Assembly (NCBI RefSeq): GCF_014202425.1
Contig: NZ_JACHGT010000001.1
Coordinates: forward strand, 475,160 to 539,159
Length of the DNA: 64,000 bases
Direction of reading: 5' to 3'
Source of the DNA: Phytomonospora endophytica
Lineage (GTDB): Bacteria > Actinomycetota > Actinomycetes > Mycobacteriales > Micromonosporaceae
This document shows positions 18,551 through 26,829 of this stretch, in pieces (position 1 is the first letter of the stretch; each line of letters begins with the position of its first letter). The position numbers and the translations under genes are program-made. The notes beneath the pieces are model-generated. The model did no database searches, had not been told where the DNA came from, and saw only the letters and a list, made by a program, of their open reading frames with translations.

Positions 18551-19123
18551 GTGCTCTTCCGACGCGCCGCACTCGACCGCATCGCCGCGGGCGAGGACGA
18601 CCTCGCCTTCCGCCGATGGCGGCGGCCGGCCGTCAAGCCAGGCGGCACCCTGCAGACCGCCGTCGGTGTGCTGCGCGTGACCGCCGTCGAGACCATCGCC
18701 GACGACGCCGTCACCGACGACGACGCCCGGCGCGCCGGGTTCGCCGACCGCGCCGAGCTGCTCGCCGCGTTTCCCGCGAGCGAAGACCGCGAGCTGTACC
18801 GCGTCGAACTCCACCGCGAAGGCGACGATCCCCGCATCGCCCTGCGGGAAGACGCCGACCTCACCTCCGGCGAGCTCGCCGCCGTCACGGCGCGCCTCAC
18901 GAGCCTCGAATCCCGGCGTGGGCCGTGGACGCGCGAAGTCCTGCGCCTCATCGCCGGCAACCCCGGCACGCGCGCGGCCGACCTCGCCGCCCGGCTCGGC
19001 CGCGAGACCCCGCGCTTCAAGGCCGACGTCCGCTCGCTCAAGGAGCTGGGCCTCACCGAGAGCCTTGAGGTCGGCTACCGGATCTCTCCGCGTGGACGAG
19101 CGATCCTCGACACGAGCGGCTAG
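18551..19123 (+). CDS. Putative ASCH-like plus winged-helix protein
   Basis: A 190-residue cytosolic protein. The N-terminal part (residues 1-40: L-F-R-R-A-A-L-D-R-I-A-A-G-E, then A-F-R-R-W-R-R-P, then G-V-L-R-V) resembles ASCH/PUA-like RNA-binding folds. Residues about 128-185 form a winged-helix-like unit (L-R-L-I-A-G-N-P-G-T-R-A-A-D-L-A-A-R-L-G, then L-K-E-L-G-L-T-E-S, then Y-R-I-S-P-R-G). Such a pairing points to nucleic-acid binding. GTG 18551 has CAGACT 6 bases upstream. It shares its last 4 bases (CTAG) with the convergent gene's stop. Confidence 0.6.
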   Translation: MLFRRAALDRIAAGEDDLAFRRWRRPAVKPGGTLQTAVGVLRVTAVETIADDAVTDDDARRAGFADRAELLAAFPASEDRELYRVELHREGDDPRIALREDADLTSGELAAVTARLTSLESRRGPWTREVLRLIAGNPGTRAADLAARLGRETPRFKADVRSLKELGLTESLEVGYRISPRGRAILDTSG

Positions 19124-19716
19124 CCTTCCCCGAACTCGTCCTCCAGGCCTTCGAAGATCCACTCCCAGAAGTGCGCATCGCCCCAGCCGAGCCCGCCGAT
19201 CGTGGCCCTGAGATCCGCGATCGCCGCCGGGGCCTCGCCGGCCTCGATGCGCTCCTCGCAACGCTTGAGCAGCGCCATCGCGCCCGCCAGCTCGGCGATC
19301 CCGTCGAAGGCGAGTCCCTGATGGCCTTCACCGTGGTCCCAGCCGCTCGGGTAGTACACCTCGACGGCGCCGGTCTTCCCGTCGACCATGAGGTGGTACT
19401 CGTTGTAGGTCGCGAAGGCATAGGACACGGCGGTCGGCGGCGAGTCGTCGTCGGGGTCGCGGCGGCCGAAGATCTCGTCGGCGTCGGCCTCCCAGGGGCC
19501 CTTGACGGGCAGGGTCGACGAGTCGATGTCGAAACGGCCGAACTTCACCGCCGGGAAACCGGTGGTGCGCAAGAACTCCAGCGTCTCGGCGTCGACGAGC
19601 TTCGCGGGCGTCTCGGTGGGCCGCCACAGGGCGCCGGCGCCGAACACCTCGGCGAGGTGTTCGGCGGTGGGGCGGGTGATGATCTTCAGGTCATGGGTCA
19701 CGGCCACAGTGTCCAC
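19120..19716 (-). CDS. SUKH-family (SUKH-4-like) protein
   Basis: A 198-residue soluble protein (193 if the GTG at 19701 is used). The pattern L-A-E-V-F-G, a run to F-L-R-T-T-G-F-P, then Y-A-F-A-T-Y-N-E-Y-H-L-M-V-D-G-K-T-G-A-V-E-V-Y and a C-terminal W-E-W-I-F-E-G-L resembles SUKH immunity proteins, which neutralise polymorphic toxins. No toxin gene is adjacent; many actinobacterial SUKH genes are such orphans. It starts 13 bp after the stop of the SDR gene, so the two are probably co-transcribed. Family assignment is tentative. Confidence 0.5.
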   Translation of the reverse strand: MDTVAVTHDLKIITRPTAEHLAEVFGAGALWRPTETPAKLVDAETLEFLRTTGFPAVKFGRFDIDSSTLPVKGPWEADADEIFGRRDPDDDSPPTAVSYAFATYNEYHLMVDGKTGAVEVYYPSGWDHGEGHQGLAFDGIAELAGAMALLKRCEERIEAGEAPAAIADLRATIGGLGWGDAHFWEWIFEGLEDEFGEG

Positions 19717-19729
19717 GGCCGTGCAAGCC

Positions 19730-20422
19730 CTAGCGTCCGGGCATCCGCGTGGGGTGCGGGATCGGGTTCGGGGGCACCATCCGCAGGTCGACGACCATCG
19801 CGTCGGCCGGCATGTCGAGCACCTGCGCGATCGTCGCGGCGACGGTCGCCGCGCTCGTGGCGCGCGAAGGGTCGTAGTCCGCCTGGAGCTCGGCGCGCAG
19901 TTGTCGCTGCATGTCGGTGTCGGTGTTGCCCGGGTAGACCGTGCTCACCCGCACCACACCGGTCTCCTCGGCGCGCAGGGCGTCGGCCAGGGACTTCAGC
20001 CCGGCCTTGCTGGCGCCGTAGGCGGCCCACAGGGGGCCGGTGCTCAGCCCGGCGCCGGAGTTGACGAACACGACCTGCCCGCGCGCCGAACGCAGCGCCG
20101 GAAGCAGGATCCGGGTCAGTTCCGCCGGAGCCACGAGGTTCACGTTCAGCTCGCGCTGCCACAGTTCCACGCCGATCCCGTCGACCGGGCCGGGGTCGGA
20201 GATCCCCGCACAGTGGACGAGCGCGTCGAGGTGGCCGACGGCGGGCAGGGCGCTCGCGAGCCGCGCGGGATCGGCGAGGTCGGCGACGATCGCCTCGGCG
20301 CCCTCGGGGAGACCGGCGGGGTCCCGGACCAGCGCGAGGACGCGATCGCCGCGGGCGGTGAGGATCCCGGTGAGTTCGGCACCGATGCCGCGGCTCGCGC
20401 CGGTGACCATGATCGTGGACAT
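19730..20422 (-). CDS. Short-chain dehydrogenase/reductase
   Basis: A 230-residue SDR. It has T-G-A-S-R-G-I-G-A-E-L (NAD(P) loop), L-V-H-C-A-G-I (the NNAG position), V-N-S-G-A-G catalytic Ser and Y-G-A-S-K-A-G (YxxxK). Length and motifs match classical SDRs acting on small carbonyl or alcohol substrates; the substrate is unknown. ATG 20422 is chosen because the Rossmann strand starts immediately; upstream open frame is antisense noise. It probably forms an operon with the SUKH-like gene. Confidence 0.85.
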   Translation of the reverse strand: MSTIMVTGASRGIGAELTGILTARGDRVLALVRDPAGLPEGAEAIVADLADPARLASALPAVGHLDALVHCAGISDPGPVDGIGVELWQRELNVNLVAPAELTRILLPALRSARGQVVFVNSGAGLSTGPLWAAYGASKAGLKSLADALRAEETGVVRVSTVYPGNTDTDMQRQLRAELQADYDPSRATSAATVAATIAQVLDMPADAMVVDLRMVPPNPIPHPTRMPGR

Positions 20423-20558
20423 GGTCACGAGGGTATCGCCGTCTCGATCCGGCAACGATCGGACCGAACGCCCTACCGGCCGTGTCGTCGTTACCGGTAC
20501 GTTGCCTCTTTCTGCTTGGCTATCTGCGGCAGATCCCCCTCTTAAGGAGACCGACACC

Positions 20559-22325
20559 ATGACCGTACGGCGACGTCGCGTACTGGCGGCGTTCGGCGCG
20601 GTGGCTGTACTCGGCGGAGTGGCCTTCGCCGCTCCCACGAGCGCCAGTAAGCCCGGCAAGACCACCGACATCCAGATCCTGGCGTTCAACGACTTCCACG
20701 GGAACCTGGAGCCCCCGGCGGGCTCGTCCGGGACGATCCAGACCGGCGTCGGTTCCGACGGCAAGCCGGTCACGGTTCCGGCCGGTGGCGTCGAGTACCT
20801 CGCCACCCACCTGGAGGCCGCCCGCGCCGGACACGAGAACACCGTGACCGTCGCCGCCGGCGACATCATCGGCGCCAGCCCGCTGCTGTCGGCGGCGTTC
20901 CACGACGAGCCCACCGTCGAGGCGATGGAGAAGCTCGGCCTCGACATCACCGCCGTCGGCAACCACGAGTTCGACGAGGGCATCGACGAGCTGCGCCGCA
21001 TCCAGTCCGGCGGCTGCCACGCCGTGGACGGCTGCGCCGACCCGGAGAACCCCTACGACGGCGCGGACTTCCCGATGCTGGGCGCCAACGTCGTCGACAA
21101 GAACACCGGCCTGCCGGCGCTTCCCCCGGTGTGGGTGAAGAACTTCCAAGGTGCCCGCGTCGGCTTCATCGGCATGACCCTTGAGGGCACGCCGAACATC
21201 GTGGCCAAGGAAGGCATCAAGAACCTCGCGTTCAAGGACGAGGTCAAGACCGCCAACCTCTACGCGGGCCTGCTGCGCCTGATCGGCGTCAAGTCGATCG
21301 TCGTGCTGCTGCACGAGGGCGGCATGCCGGCCAGCAACGTGTACAACTACAACTGCGACTCGCCCGGACCCGGCGACGGGATCTCCGGGCCGGTCACCGA
21401 CATCGCCAAGAAGCTCGACTCGTCGATCGACCTGGTCGTCACCGGTCACACGCACCAGTCGTACACGTGCAACATCCCCGACCCGTCGGGTAACCCGCGG
21501 ATGGTCACGTCCAGCTCGTCCTTCGGGCGGTTGTTCACCGAGATCAACGTGACCTACGACCACAAGACGCGCGACATCGTGCGCACGTCGGTGGACGCGT
21601 CGAACCACATCGTCACCCGCGACGTCACCAAGGCCGAGGACCAGACGGCGCTGATCGCCAAGTACAAGGAGCTGGTCGACCCGATCGCCAACCGGCAGAT
21701 CGGCTACATCTCCGGCGACATGCCCGGTCGCGGTTCGACGAAGCCGGAGTCGCCGCTGGGCGACCTGATCGCCGACTCGCAGCTGGCGGCGACCGCCGCG
21801 GCAGACAAGGGCGGCGCGGTCATCGCGCTGATGAACCCCGGCGGCGTGCGCTCGGACCTGGTGTACAAGGCGTCCGGCGCCGAAGGCGACGGCGTGGTGA
21901 CCTATGGCGAGGCGTTCACCGTCCAGCCGTTCAACAACAACCTCACCACGATCAGCCTGACCGGAGCGCAGCTCGTCACCGTGCTCCAGCAGCAGTACAG
22001 CGGGCCGAACCAGGCCAGCCCGAAGGTGCTCCAGCCCTCGGAGGGCTTCACCTACACGGTGGACAACTCCAAGACGGGCGCGGACAAGATCGTCACCGGC
22101 AGCGTCAAGCTGAACGGGACGGCCCTCGACCCGGCCGCGACCTACCGGGTGACGGTGAACATCTTCCTCGCCGACGGCGGGGACGGCTTCGCCGAGCTGG
22201 CCAAGGGCACCGACCGCCTCGTCGGCGGGCTCGACATCGACGCGCTGGAGGCGTGGTTCACGGCGAACACGTCGGCCACGAACCCGGCGGCGCCGCTCCC
22301 GGCGAACCGGATCACGTTCATCTAA
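20559..22325 (+). CDS. Secreted 5'-nucleotidase / metallophosphatase
   Basis: A 588-residue exported enzyme. The signal peptide begins M-T-V-R-R-R-R (possible Tat-type but without a twin-Arg consensus) and ends near A-F-A-A-P. The metallophosphoesterase domain has F-N-D-F-H-G-N, A-G-D-I-I-G-A-S, G-N-H-E-F-D-E-G and G-H-T-H-Q-S-Y; the C-terminal 5'-nucleotidase domain has M-N-P-G-G-V-R and F-N-N-N-L. It would release phosphate and nucleosides outside the cell. AAGGAGA lies 8 bases before ATG 20559. Confidence 0.9.
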   Translation: MTVRRRRVLAAFGAVAVLGGVAFAAPTSASKPGKTTDIQILAFNDFHGNLEPPAGSSGTIQTGVGSDGKPVTVPAGGVEYLATHLEAARAGHENTVTVAAGDIIGASPLLSAAFHDEPTVEAMEKLGLDITAVGNHEFDEGIDELRRIQSGGCHAVDGCADPENPYDGADFPMLGANVVDKNTGLPALPPVWVKNFQGARVGFIGMTLEGTPNIVAKEGIKNLAFKDEVKTANLYAGLLRLIGVKSIVVLLHEGGMPASNVYNYNCDSPGPGDGISGPVTDIAKKLDSSIDLVVTGHTHQSYTCNIPDPSGNPRMVTSSSSFGRLFTEINVTYDHKTRDIVRTSVDASNHIVTRDVTKAEDQTALIAKYKELVDPIANRQIGYISGDMPGRGSTKPESPLGDLIADSQLAATAAADKGGAVIALMNPGGVRSDLVYKASGAEGDGVVTYGEAFTVQPFNNNLTTISLTGAQLVTVLQQQYSGPNQASPKVLQPSEGFTYTVDNSKTGADKIVTGSVKLNGTALDPAATYRVTVNIFLADGGDGFAELAKGTDRLVGGLDIDALEAWFTANTSATNPAAPLPANRITFI

Positions 22326-22340
22326 GGCGATCGCGCACCG

Positions 22341-22370
22341 AAGGGCCCGGGGACGACTCCCCGGGCCCTT
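22341..22370. terminator. Bidirectional terminator between convergent genes
   Basis: A perfect 13-bp stem (AAGGGCCCGGGGA / TCCCCGGGCCCTT) with a CGAC loop lies between the 5'-nucleotidase stop and the convergent TetR stop, and has short A and T tracts on its ends, so it can serve both genes. Confidence 0.85.
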
Positions 22371-22377
22371 TCGCGTG

Positions 22378-23016
22378 TCAGGGACGGGCGAACAGGTCGC
22401 CCAGACCGTTCTCCAGCAGGTCGAAGGCCCGCTCGGCGTTGACGATCGCCTCCGGCAGGACCTCGGCGGGCGCGCGGCCGCCGTCGAGGGTGCCGCGGTT
22501 GAGGTGGATGAGCACGTTGCGGGTGGCCATGATCTGGCCGGCCATGATCTCGGCGGTCGCCGCCGTCGCGCCCTCGCTCACCAGCTGGTCGGCGAGCATG
22601 CGCTCCCCGAGTCCGTTGTAGGCGAGCATGCGCATCATCAGCGTCGGGGTCTTCGTCACCAGTTGCTGGATGTCACGGACGAGCGGTTTGGCGTTGAGTC
22701 CGGTGGCGGCGTCGAAGCGCCGGAGAGCGGCGATGAAGTGCGCGCGGAAGGCCGCGTGGGGCGTGACACCGCTGGGCCGGTCGCGTACGACGCGCATGGG
22801 CTCGTCGATGTGCTCGGCCATGGGGTGCATGACGAGGTCTTCCTTGGTGGGGAAGTAGTTGAAGACCGTCATCTTCGACACCGATACGGCGTCGGCGATC
22901 TCCTTGACGGACACGGCGTCGAAGCCGCGCTCGCGGAACATTGCCAGCGCCGTCGTCCAGATGATGCGCCCGGTCTCCCGCTTCTTGCGTTCCCGCAGGC
23001 TGAGCTCCTCGGTCAT
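22378..23016 (-). CDS. TetR family regulator, divergent from an MFS exporter
   Basis: A 212-residue repressor-type protein. The N-terminal HTH reads A-L-A-M-F-R-E-R-G-F-D-A-V-S-V-K-E-I-A, then V-S-V-S-K-M-T-V-F-N-Y-F-P-T-K-E, typical TetR. The C-terminal ligand domain is unassigned. It is divergent from the DHA2 MFS gene with a 78-bp AT-rich gap carrying a palindrome, the usual layout of a drug-responsive repressor and its pump. TATAGT lies 6 bases upstream of the ATG. Confidence 0.9.
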   Translation of the reverse strand: MTEELSLRERKKRETGRIIWTTALAMFRERGFDAVSVKEIADAVSVSKMTVFNYFPTKEDLVMHPMAEHIDEPMRVVRDRPSGVTPHAAFRAHFIAALRRFDAATGLNAKPLVRDIQQLVTKTPTLMMRMLAYNGLGERMLADQLVSEGATAATAEIMAGQIMATRNVLIHLNRGTLDGGRAPAEVLPEAIVNAERAFDLLENGLGDLFARP

Positions 23017-23021
23017 GCCCT

Positions 23022-23087
23022 AACTATACTCGACCAAAAAATTGACCGCACCAAAATATTGACCGGGTCAAAAAATATGCCTATGGT
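23022..23087. promoter_or_regulatory. Divergent leaderless promoters and TetR operator
   Basis: For the MFS gene, TTGACC (23059-23064) and TATGGT (23082-23087) are 17 bp apart and the ATG follows 7 bases later. For the TetR gene, TATAGT (23028-23023, minus) lies 6 bases from its ATG. TTGACC-G-GGTCAA (23059-23071) is a perfect 13-bp palindrome over the MFS -35. A 17-bp unit, CCAAAAAATTGACCGCA, is repeated in tandem (23034-23050 and 23051-23067, four mismatches). The TetR protein is the expected binder. Confidence 0.65.
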
Positions 23088-23094
23088 TGCGGGC

Positions 23095-24561
23095 ATGACC
23101 GAGAAGCAGAAGAAGATCGGCATGGTCGTCTGCCTGGCGACGATCGTGCTGGCCGTCCTCGACCAGAACATCGTTTCGGCGGCGACCGTCCCGATCGTCC
23201 GGGAACTCGACCCACTGCACGGCGTGGAGCGCATGCCCTGGCTGGTCAGTGCCTTCGCATTGGCGTCGACGGCGGCGCTGCCGCTGTACGGGAAACTCAG
23301 CGACGTCTACGGCGCCAAGCGCGTCTTCCTCGGCGCGGTGACCGTCTTCATGCTCGGTTCGGCGCTGTGCGGCACCGCCCAGGACATGGGCCAGCTGATC
23401 GCCTACCGCGCCGTCCAGGGCATCGGTGGCGGCGGGCTGATGAGCGTGACGATGGTCGTCATCGCCCGCGTCAAGGAAGGCGACCCCGACGCCGGCGCCA
23501 AGGGCGGCGGCATGGGCGGGATCTTCGCCGGCTTCGGCATGGCCGTCGGGCCGCTGATCGGCGGCCTGTTCGCCGACGCCGGGAACTGGCGCTGGATCTT
23601 CTACATCAACCTGCCGCTGGGCGCGCTCATCGTCGTCGCCGGCGCCCTCACCCTGCGCTTCCCGAAGCACACCACCGGCCACCGCATCGACTACCTCGGC
23701 GCCGCGCTGGCCGCCGCCTTCGCGTCCGGGCTACTGCTGGTCACCGAGTGGGGCGGCACCACGTACGCCTGGGGCTCCCCGCAGGTCATCGGACTGAGCG
23801 CGGCCGTCGTGGTCGTCCTCGCCCTGTTCCTGTGGCGGCAGGCGACCGCGGCCGAGCCGATCCTGCCGCTTCGGCTGTTCCGGATCCGCGCCGTGGCGAT
23901 CGGGTTCGCGATCCAGGGACTCATCGGCGTGGCGATGATCGGCGCGATCATGTACGTGATGACCTACCTCCAAGTCGCCCGGGGCATCTCCTCGACCGAC
24001 GCCGGAGCCTTCCTCATCCCCTTCGCGGGCGGGCTCGCCCTCGTCGGGCTGCTCACCGGCCGCCTCGGCTGGTCCGCGCGGACGCTCATGATCTCCGGGA
24101 CCGCGGTGTCGGCCGTCGCGATGGGCCTGCTCGCGTTCACCGCCGTCGACACCTCGCTGTGGGCGATCCGGGGCGAGATGCTGCTCCTCGGAGTCGGATT
24201 CGGGCAACTGCTCGGGACGCTCATCTTCACCGTCCAGGAGGCCGCGCCGCCGAGGCACCTCGGGGTGGCCACCACCGGGATCCGTTTCTTCCAGACCCTC
24301 GGCGGCGCGCTCGGCGCCGCGGCCTTCGGCTCGCTGCTGTTCCGGCTCTACGACGCCGACGTGCCGGGCGTCCCCGTCGCCGCGATCGCCGGACTGGAGC
24401 CGGGTGCGCGGGCGGACGCGATCGCGGCCTTCGTGTCGGCCGTCGACGTCGTGTTCGCGACCGGAGGCATCGTGCTGCTCATCGCCCTCGTCCTCGCGAC
24501 GCGGCTCAAGACCACTTCGCCGAAGCCGCGGCGGGCGGCGGATTCCGCGCTCGCCGCCTGA
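23095..24561 (+). CDS. DHA2 (14-TMS) MFS multidrug exporter
   Basis: A 488-residue membrane protein with about 14 hydrophobic segments. It has L-D-Q-N-I-V in TM1 (motif D1 variant), G-K-L-S-D-V-Y-G-A-K-R (motif A) and R-A-V-Q-G-I-G-G-G-G-L-M (motif B), followed by G-P-L-I-G-G-L-F (motif C), which mark drug:H+ antiporters of the EmrB/QacA type. Substrate unknown; the paired TetR suggests induction by a small hydrophobic compound. Confidence 0.9.
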   Translation: MTEKQKKIGMVVCLATIVLAVLDQNIVSAATVPIVRELDPLHGVERMPWLVSAFALASTAALPLYGKLSDVYGAKRVFLGAVTVFMLGSALCGTAQDMGQLIAYRAVQGIGGGGLMSVTMVVIARVKEGDPDAGAKGGGMGGIFAGFGMAVGPLIGGLFADAGNWRWIFYINLPLGALIVVAGALTLRFPKHTTGHRIDYLGAALAAAFASGLLLVTEWGGTTYAWGSPQVIGLSAAVVVVLALFLWRQATAAEPILPLRLFRIRAVAIGFAIQGLIGVAMIGAIMYVMTYLQVARGISSTDAGAFLIPFAGGLALVGLLTGRLGWSARTLMISGTAVSAVAMGLLAFTAVDTSLWAIRGEMLLLGVGFGQLLGTLIFTVQEAAPPRHLGVATTGIRFFQTLGGALGAAAFGSLLFRLYDADVPGVPVAAIAGLEPGARADAIAAFVSAVDVVFATGGIVLLIALVLATRLKTTSPKPRRAADSALAA

Positions 24562-24604
24562 GCGGTCTCTCGACCGGCGCGGCCGCCGCCTGGGCACGTG
24601 CGTG

Positions 24605-25210
24605 TCACGAGGGGTTGGGGTTCTGGCTCCCCAACCCCTCCACGAACCCCGCCACCAACCCCTCCAGCCTCGCCACCGGAAACGCCGCCGGATCGAACAG
24701 CGCCTGCGTCACCAGCCCGTGCGTGAACGCCGCCGCCGACACGGCCACGTCGTCGACATCCGCACCATCCGGCAGTTCGCCGCGTGCGACCGCCGCCTCC
24801 ACATGCCCGCGCAGCCGAGCGCGCCAGCGGTCGTAACGCTCACGCTGCGCCTCGCCAAGGGTGGGGTCGGCCAGGGCCAGGTCCCACGAACTCACCCAGA
24901 CCCGGTTCATGGCCACGCGTTCGGGATCCACCGGCACCACGTCCAGGATCGCCGCGCGCAGTCCTGCCAGGCCAGGCGCGGAGGGCACGTGCCGCTCCAT
25001 CGTGTCCACGCGTTCGGCCGCGAGTTCCAGTGCGTGCCTCACCAGCGCCGCCTTGCTGGGGAAATAGTGCGTCACCAGGCCGGTCGACGCGTCCATCTCG
25101 GCGGCGACGGCGCGCATCGTCAGTCCCGTGAAGCCCTGTTCGGCCACGACCCGCCAGACGGCCTCCGACAGGTCACGGCGGCGGGCGTCATGGTCTCCGC
25201 GTGCGGGCAT
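24605..25210 (-). CDS. TetR family regulator (BetI-like C-terminal domain)
   Basis: A 201-residue protein. The HTH is W-R-V-V-A-E-Q-G-F-T-G-L-T-M-R-A-V-A followed by S-T-G-L-V-T-H-Y-F-P-S-K. The C-terminal part (R-V-D-T-M-E-R, then V-W-V-S-S-W-D-L-A-L) resembles the TetR_C_6/BetI-type domain. It is divergent from an acetyltransferase gene with 71 bp between them, so that gene is its likely target. No ribosome site is obvious. Confidence 0.85.
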   Translation of the reverse strand: MPARGDHDARRRDLSEAVWRVVAEQGFTGLTMRAVAAEMDASTGLVTHYFPSKAALVRHALELAAERVDTMERHVPSAPGLAGLRAAILDVVPVDPERVAMNRVWVSSWDLALADPTLGEAQRERYDRWRARLRGHVEAAVARGELPDGADVDDVAVSAAAFTHGLVTQALFDPAAFPVARLEGLVAGFVEGLGSQNPNPS

Positions 25211-25215
25211 CTCGG

Positions 25216-25263
25216 TTGTCCTTCCGGTGGGGGCGTGCCTATGCTACGTACCAAACATTTGTT
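25216..25263 (+). promoter_or_regulatory. Promoter of the RimJ-type acetyltransferase with nearby inverted repeat
   Basis: TTGTCC (25216-25221) and TATGCT (25240-25245) are 18 bp apart. Just downstream, AACA-TT-TGTT (25254-25263) is a small inverted repeat where a repressor could block elongation. The adjacent TetR protein is the natural candidate; this is inference. Confidence 0.4.
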
Positions 25264-25281
25264 ATGCACCTCGGAGGCATC

Positions 25282-25830
25282 ATGTTCGCCCACCCCCTCG
25301 ACGACTCCGCCGAACTCCGCCCGCTCGAACCCTGGCGGGCCGCCGAGTTCGCCGACTACTGCGTCCGCGACCTCCCCAACCTCTCACCATGGCTGCCCTG
25401 GGCCGAGAAGATGGTCGAGGTCGACGCCGCCCGCGACTGGCTCCGGCTCTTCGCCGAGGGCACCGCCGCCGACGGCCGCCGCATCTTCGGCATCTGGGAC
25501 GCCGGGAAACTCGTCGGCGGCACCATGTTCCGCACCTTCGAGACGCGCTTCGCCACCTGCGAGATCGGCGTCTGGCTCGCGCCGGAGGCCGGCGGCCGCG
25601 GCTTGATCACCAAGGCGGCCGGCCACATGATCGGCTGGGCCGTCGAGGAGCGCGGGATCAACCGCGTCGAGTGGCGTTGCGAACCCGCCAACACCCGCAG
25701 CGCCGCCGTCGCCGAACGACTCGGCATGACCAGGGAAGGCGTCCTGCGCGGTGCCTTCCCGACGCGCGGCACCCACGTCGACGTCGAGCTGTGGTCACTT
25801 CTCGCCGACGAGTGGCGCGCCCGGGCTTGA
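25282..25830 (+). CDS. RimJ/RimL-type GNAT acetyltransferase
   Basis: A 182-residue GNAT protein of the ribosomal-protein/peptide acetyltransferase type: L-R-P-L-E-P-W-R-A-A-E-F, then I-G-V-W-L-A-P-E-A-G-G-R-G-L-I-T-K-A (acetyl-CoA loop), then W-R-C-E-P-A-N-T-R-S-A-A-V-A-E-R-L-G-M. These marks fit members that acetylate N-terminal or small-molecule amines. ATG 25282 follows CGGAGG; ATG 25264 is less likely. The stop codon lies within the MerR-type promoter of the next gene. Confidence 0.85.
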   Translation: MFAHPLDDSAELRPLEPWRAAEFADYCVRDLPNLSPWLPWAEKMVEVDAARDWLRLFAEGTAADGRRIFGIWDAGKLVGGTMFRTFETRFATCEIGVWLAPEAGGRGLITKAAGHMIGWAVEERGINRVEWRCEPANTRSAAVAERLGMTREGVLRGAFPTRGTHVDVELWSLLADEWRARA

Positions 25831-25857
25831 CCTCAACCGCGGTTGGGGGATCACGCT
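25827..25857 (+). promoter_or_regulatory. MerR-type promoter (19-bp spacer with dyad)
   Basis: TTGACC (25827-25832) and CACGCT (25852-25857) are separated by 19 bp instead of 17. CCTCAACC-GC-GGTTGGGG (25831-25848) is a dyad with one mismatch, lying between the two boxes. This is the arrangement used by MerR-family activators such as SoxR, which twist over-long spacers. No merR gene is in the window, so the regulator would act in trans. It precedes the quinone oxidoreductase gene by 50 bp. Confidence 0.65.
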
Positions 25858-25906
25858 CGACGTGAGAACGCCGATGGGCGCGTTCGTCTGCTGAAAGGAT
25901 CGGCTC

Positions 25907-26824
25907 ATGCCGAATGCTGTCGTCATCAACCGTTTCGGCGGTCCGGAGGTGCTCGAACTCGTCGACCGCCCGCTCCCCGAGCTCGGTCCCGGCCACGTGC
26001 GGGTGCGCGTCAAGGCCGCCGGCATCCAGCCGGTCGACACCTACATCCGGCGTGGGATGGCGCCCCGGGGGCTCACTCTGGAGTTCCCCATCACACTCGG
26101 CAACGAGTACGCGGGCATCGTCGAGGCCTGCGCGGGCGACGTCGTGGACGTCTCACCCGGCGACGAGGTTCTCGGCTTCCAGCCCTTGTCCTGCCAGGCC
26201 GAAGAGGCCGTCGTCTCCGCCTCCCAGCTGGTCGCCAAACCACCGGAGATGCCATGGGAGATCGCCGGTTCGCTGTCGGCCTCGGGTCAGACCGCGCACG
26301 TGGCGATGGAGTTCCTCGGTGTCGGCGAAGGCGACACCCTCCTGATCCACGCCGCCGCGGGCGGTGTCGGCACGATGGCCGTGCAACTGGCCCGCGAACT
26401 CGGCGCGACGGTCATCGGCACGGCCTCCGAACGCAACCACGAGCATCTGCGCTCGCTCGGGGCGATCCCGGTGACCTACGGCGAGGGCCTCGTCGAGCGG
26501 GTCCGCGAGGTCGCGCCCGGCGGTGTCACGGCGGTCTTCGACGCGGCGGGCGGGGAGCGGACGCTGCTCGACTCGATCGAGCTGTGTCCCGACCTCCCGC
26601 GCATCGGCACGATCGCCGCCGGGGAGGAGGCCGAGCGGCTGGGTGTGCGAAGGATCGTCGGACCGCGTTCGGCGGCGCGTCTGGCGGAGCTGGTCGAACT
26701 GTGGCGCGAAGGCGGCCTGGTGGTCAGCGTCTCCCGCACCTTCCACCTCGACGAGGCTGCCGAGGCTCATCGCCTCGTCGAGGCCCGGCACCTGACCGGG
26801 AAGCTGGTGTTCGTCAACGACTGA
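25907..26824 (+). CDS. NADPH:quinone reductase-like MDR oxidoreductase
   Basis: A 305-residue zinc-free medium-chain dehydrogenase. It has the GroES-like N-terminal domain (P-G-H-V-R-V-R-V-K-A-A-G-I-Q-P-V-D) and the nucleotide loop A-A-A-G-G-V-G-T-M-A-V-Q-L-A-R; the structural-zinc cysteines are absent. Family members reduce quinones or act as zeta-crystallins. AAAGGA lies 9 bases before the ATG. The MerR-type promoter suggests induction by redox-active or electrophilic compounds. Confidence 0.85.
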   Translation: MPNAVVINRFGGPEVLELVDRPLPELGPGHVRVRVKAAGIQPVDTYIRRGMAPRGLTLEFPITLGNEYAGIVEACAGDVVDVSPGDEVLGFQPLSCQAEEAVVSASQLVAKPPEMPWEIAGSLSASGQTAHVAMEFLGVGEGDTLLIHAAAGGVGTMAVQLARELGATVIGTASERNHEHLRSLGAIPVTYGEGLVERVREVAPGGVTAVFDAAGGERTLLDSIELCPDLPRIGTIAAGEEAERLGVRRIVGPRSAARLAELVELWREGGLVVSVSRTFHLDEAAEAHRLVEARHLTGKLVFVND

Positions 26825-26829
26825 CGTCG

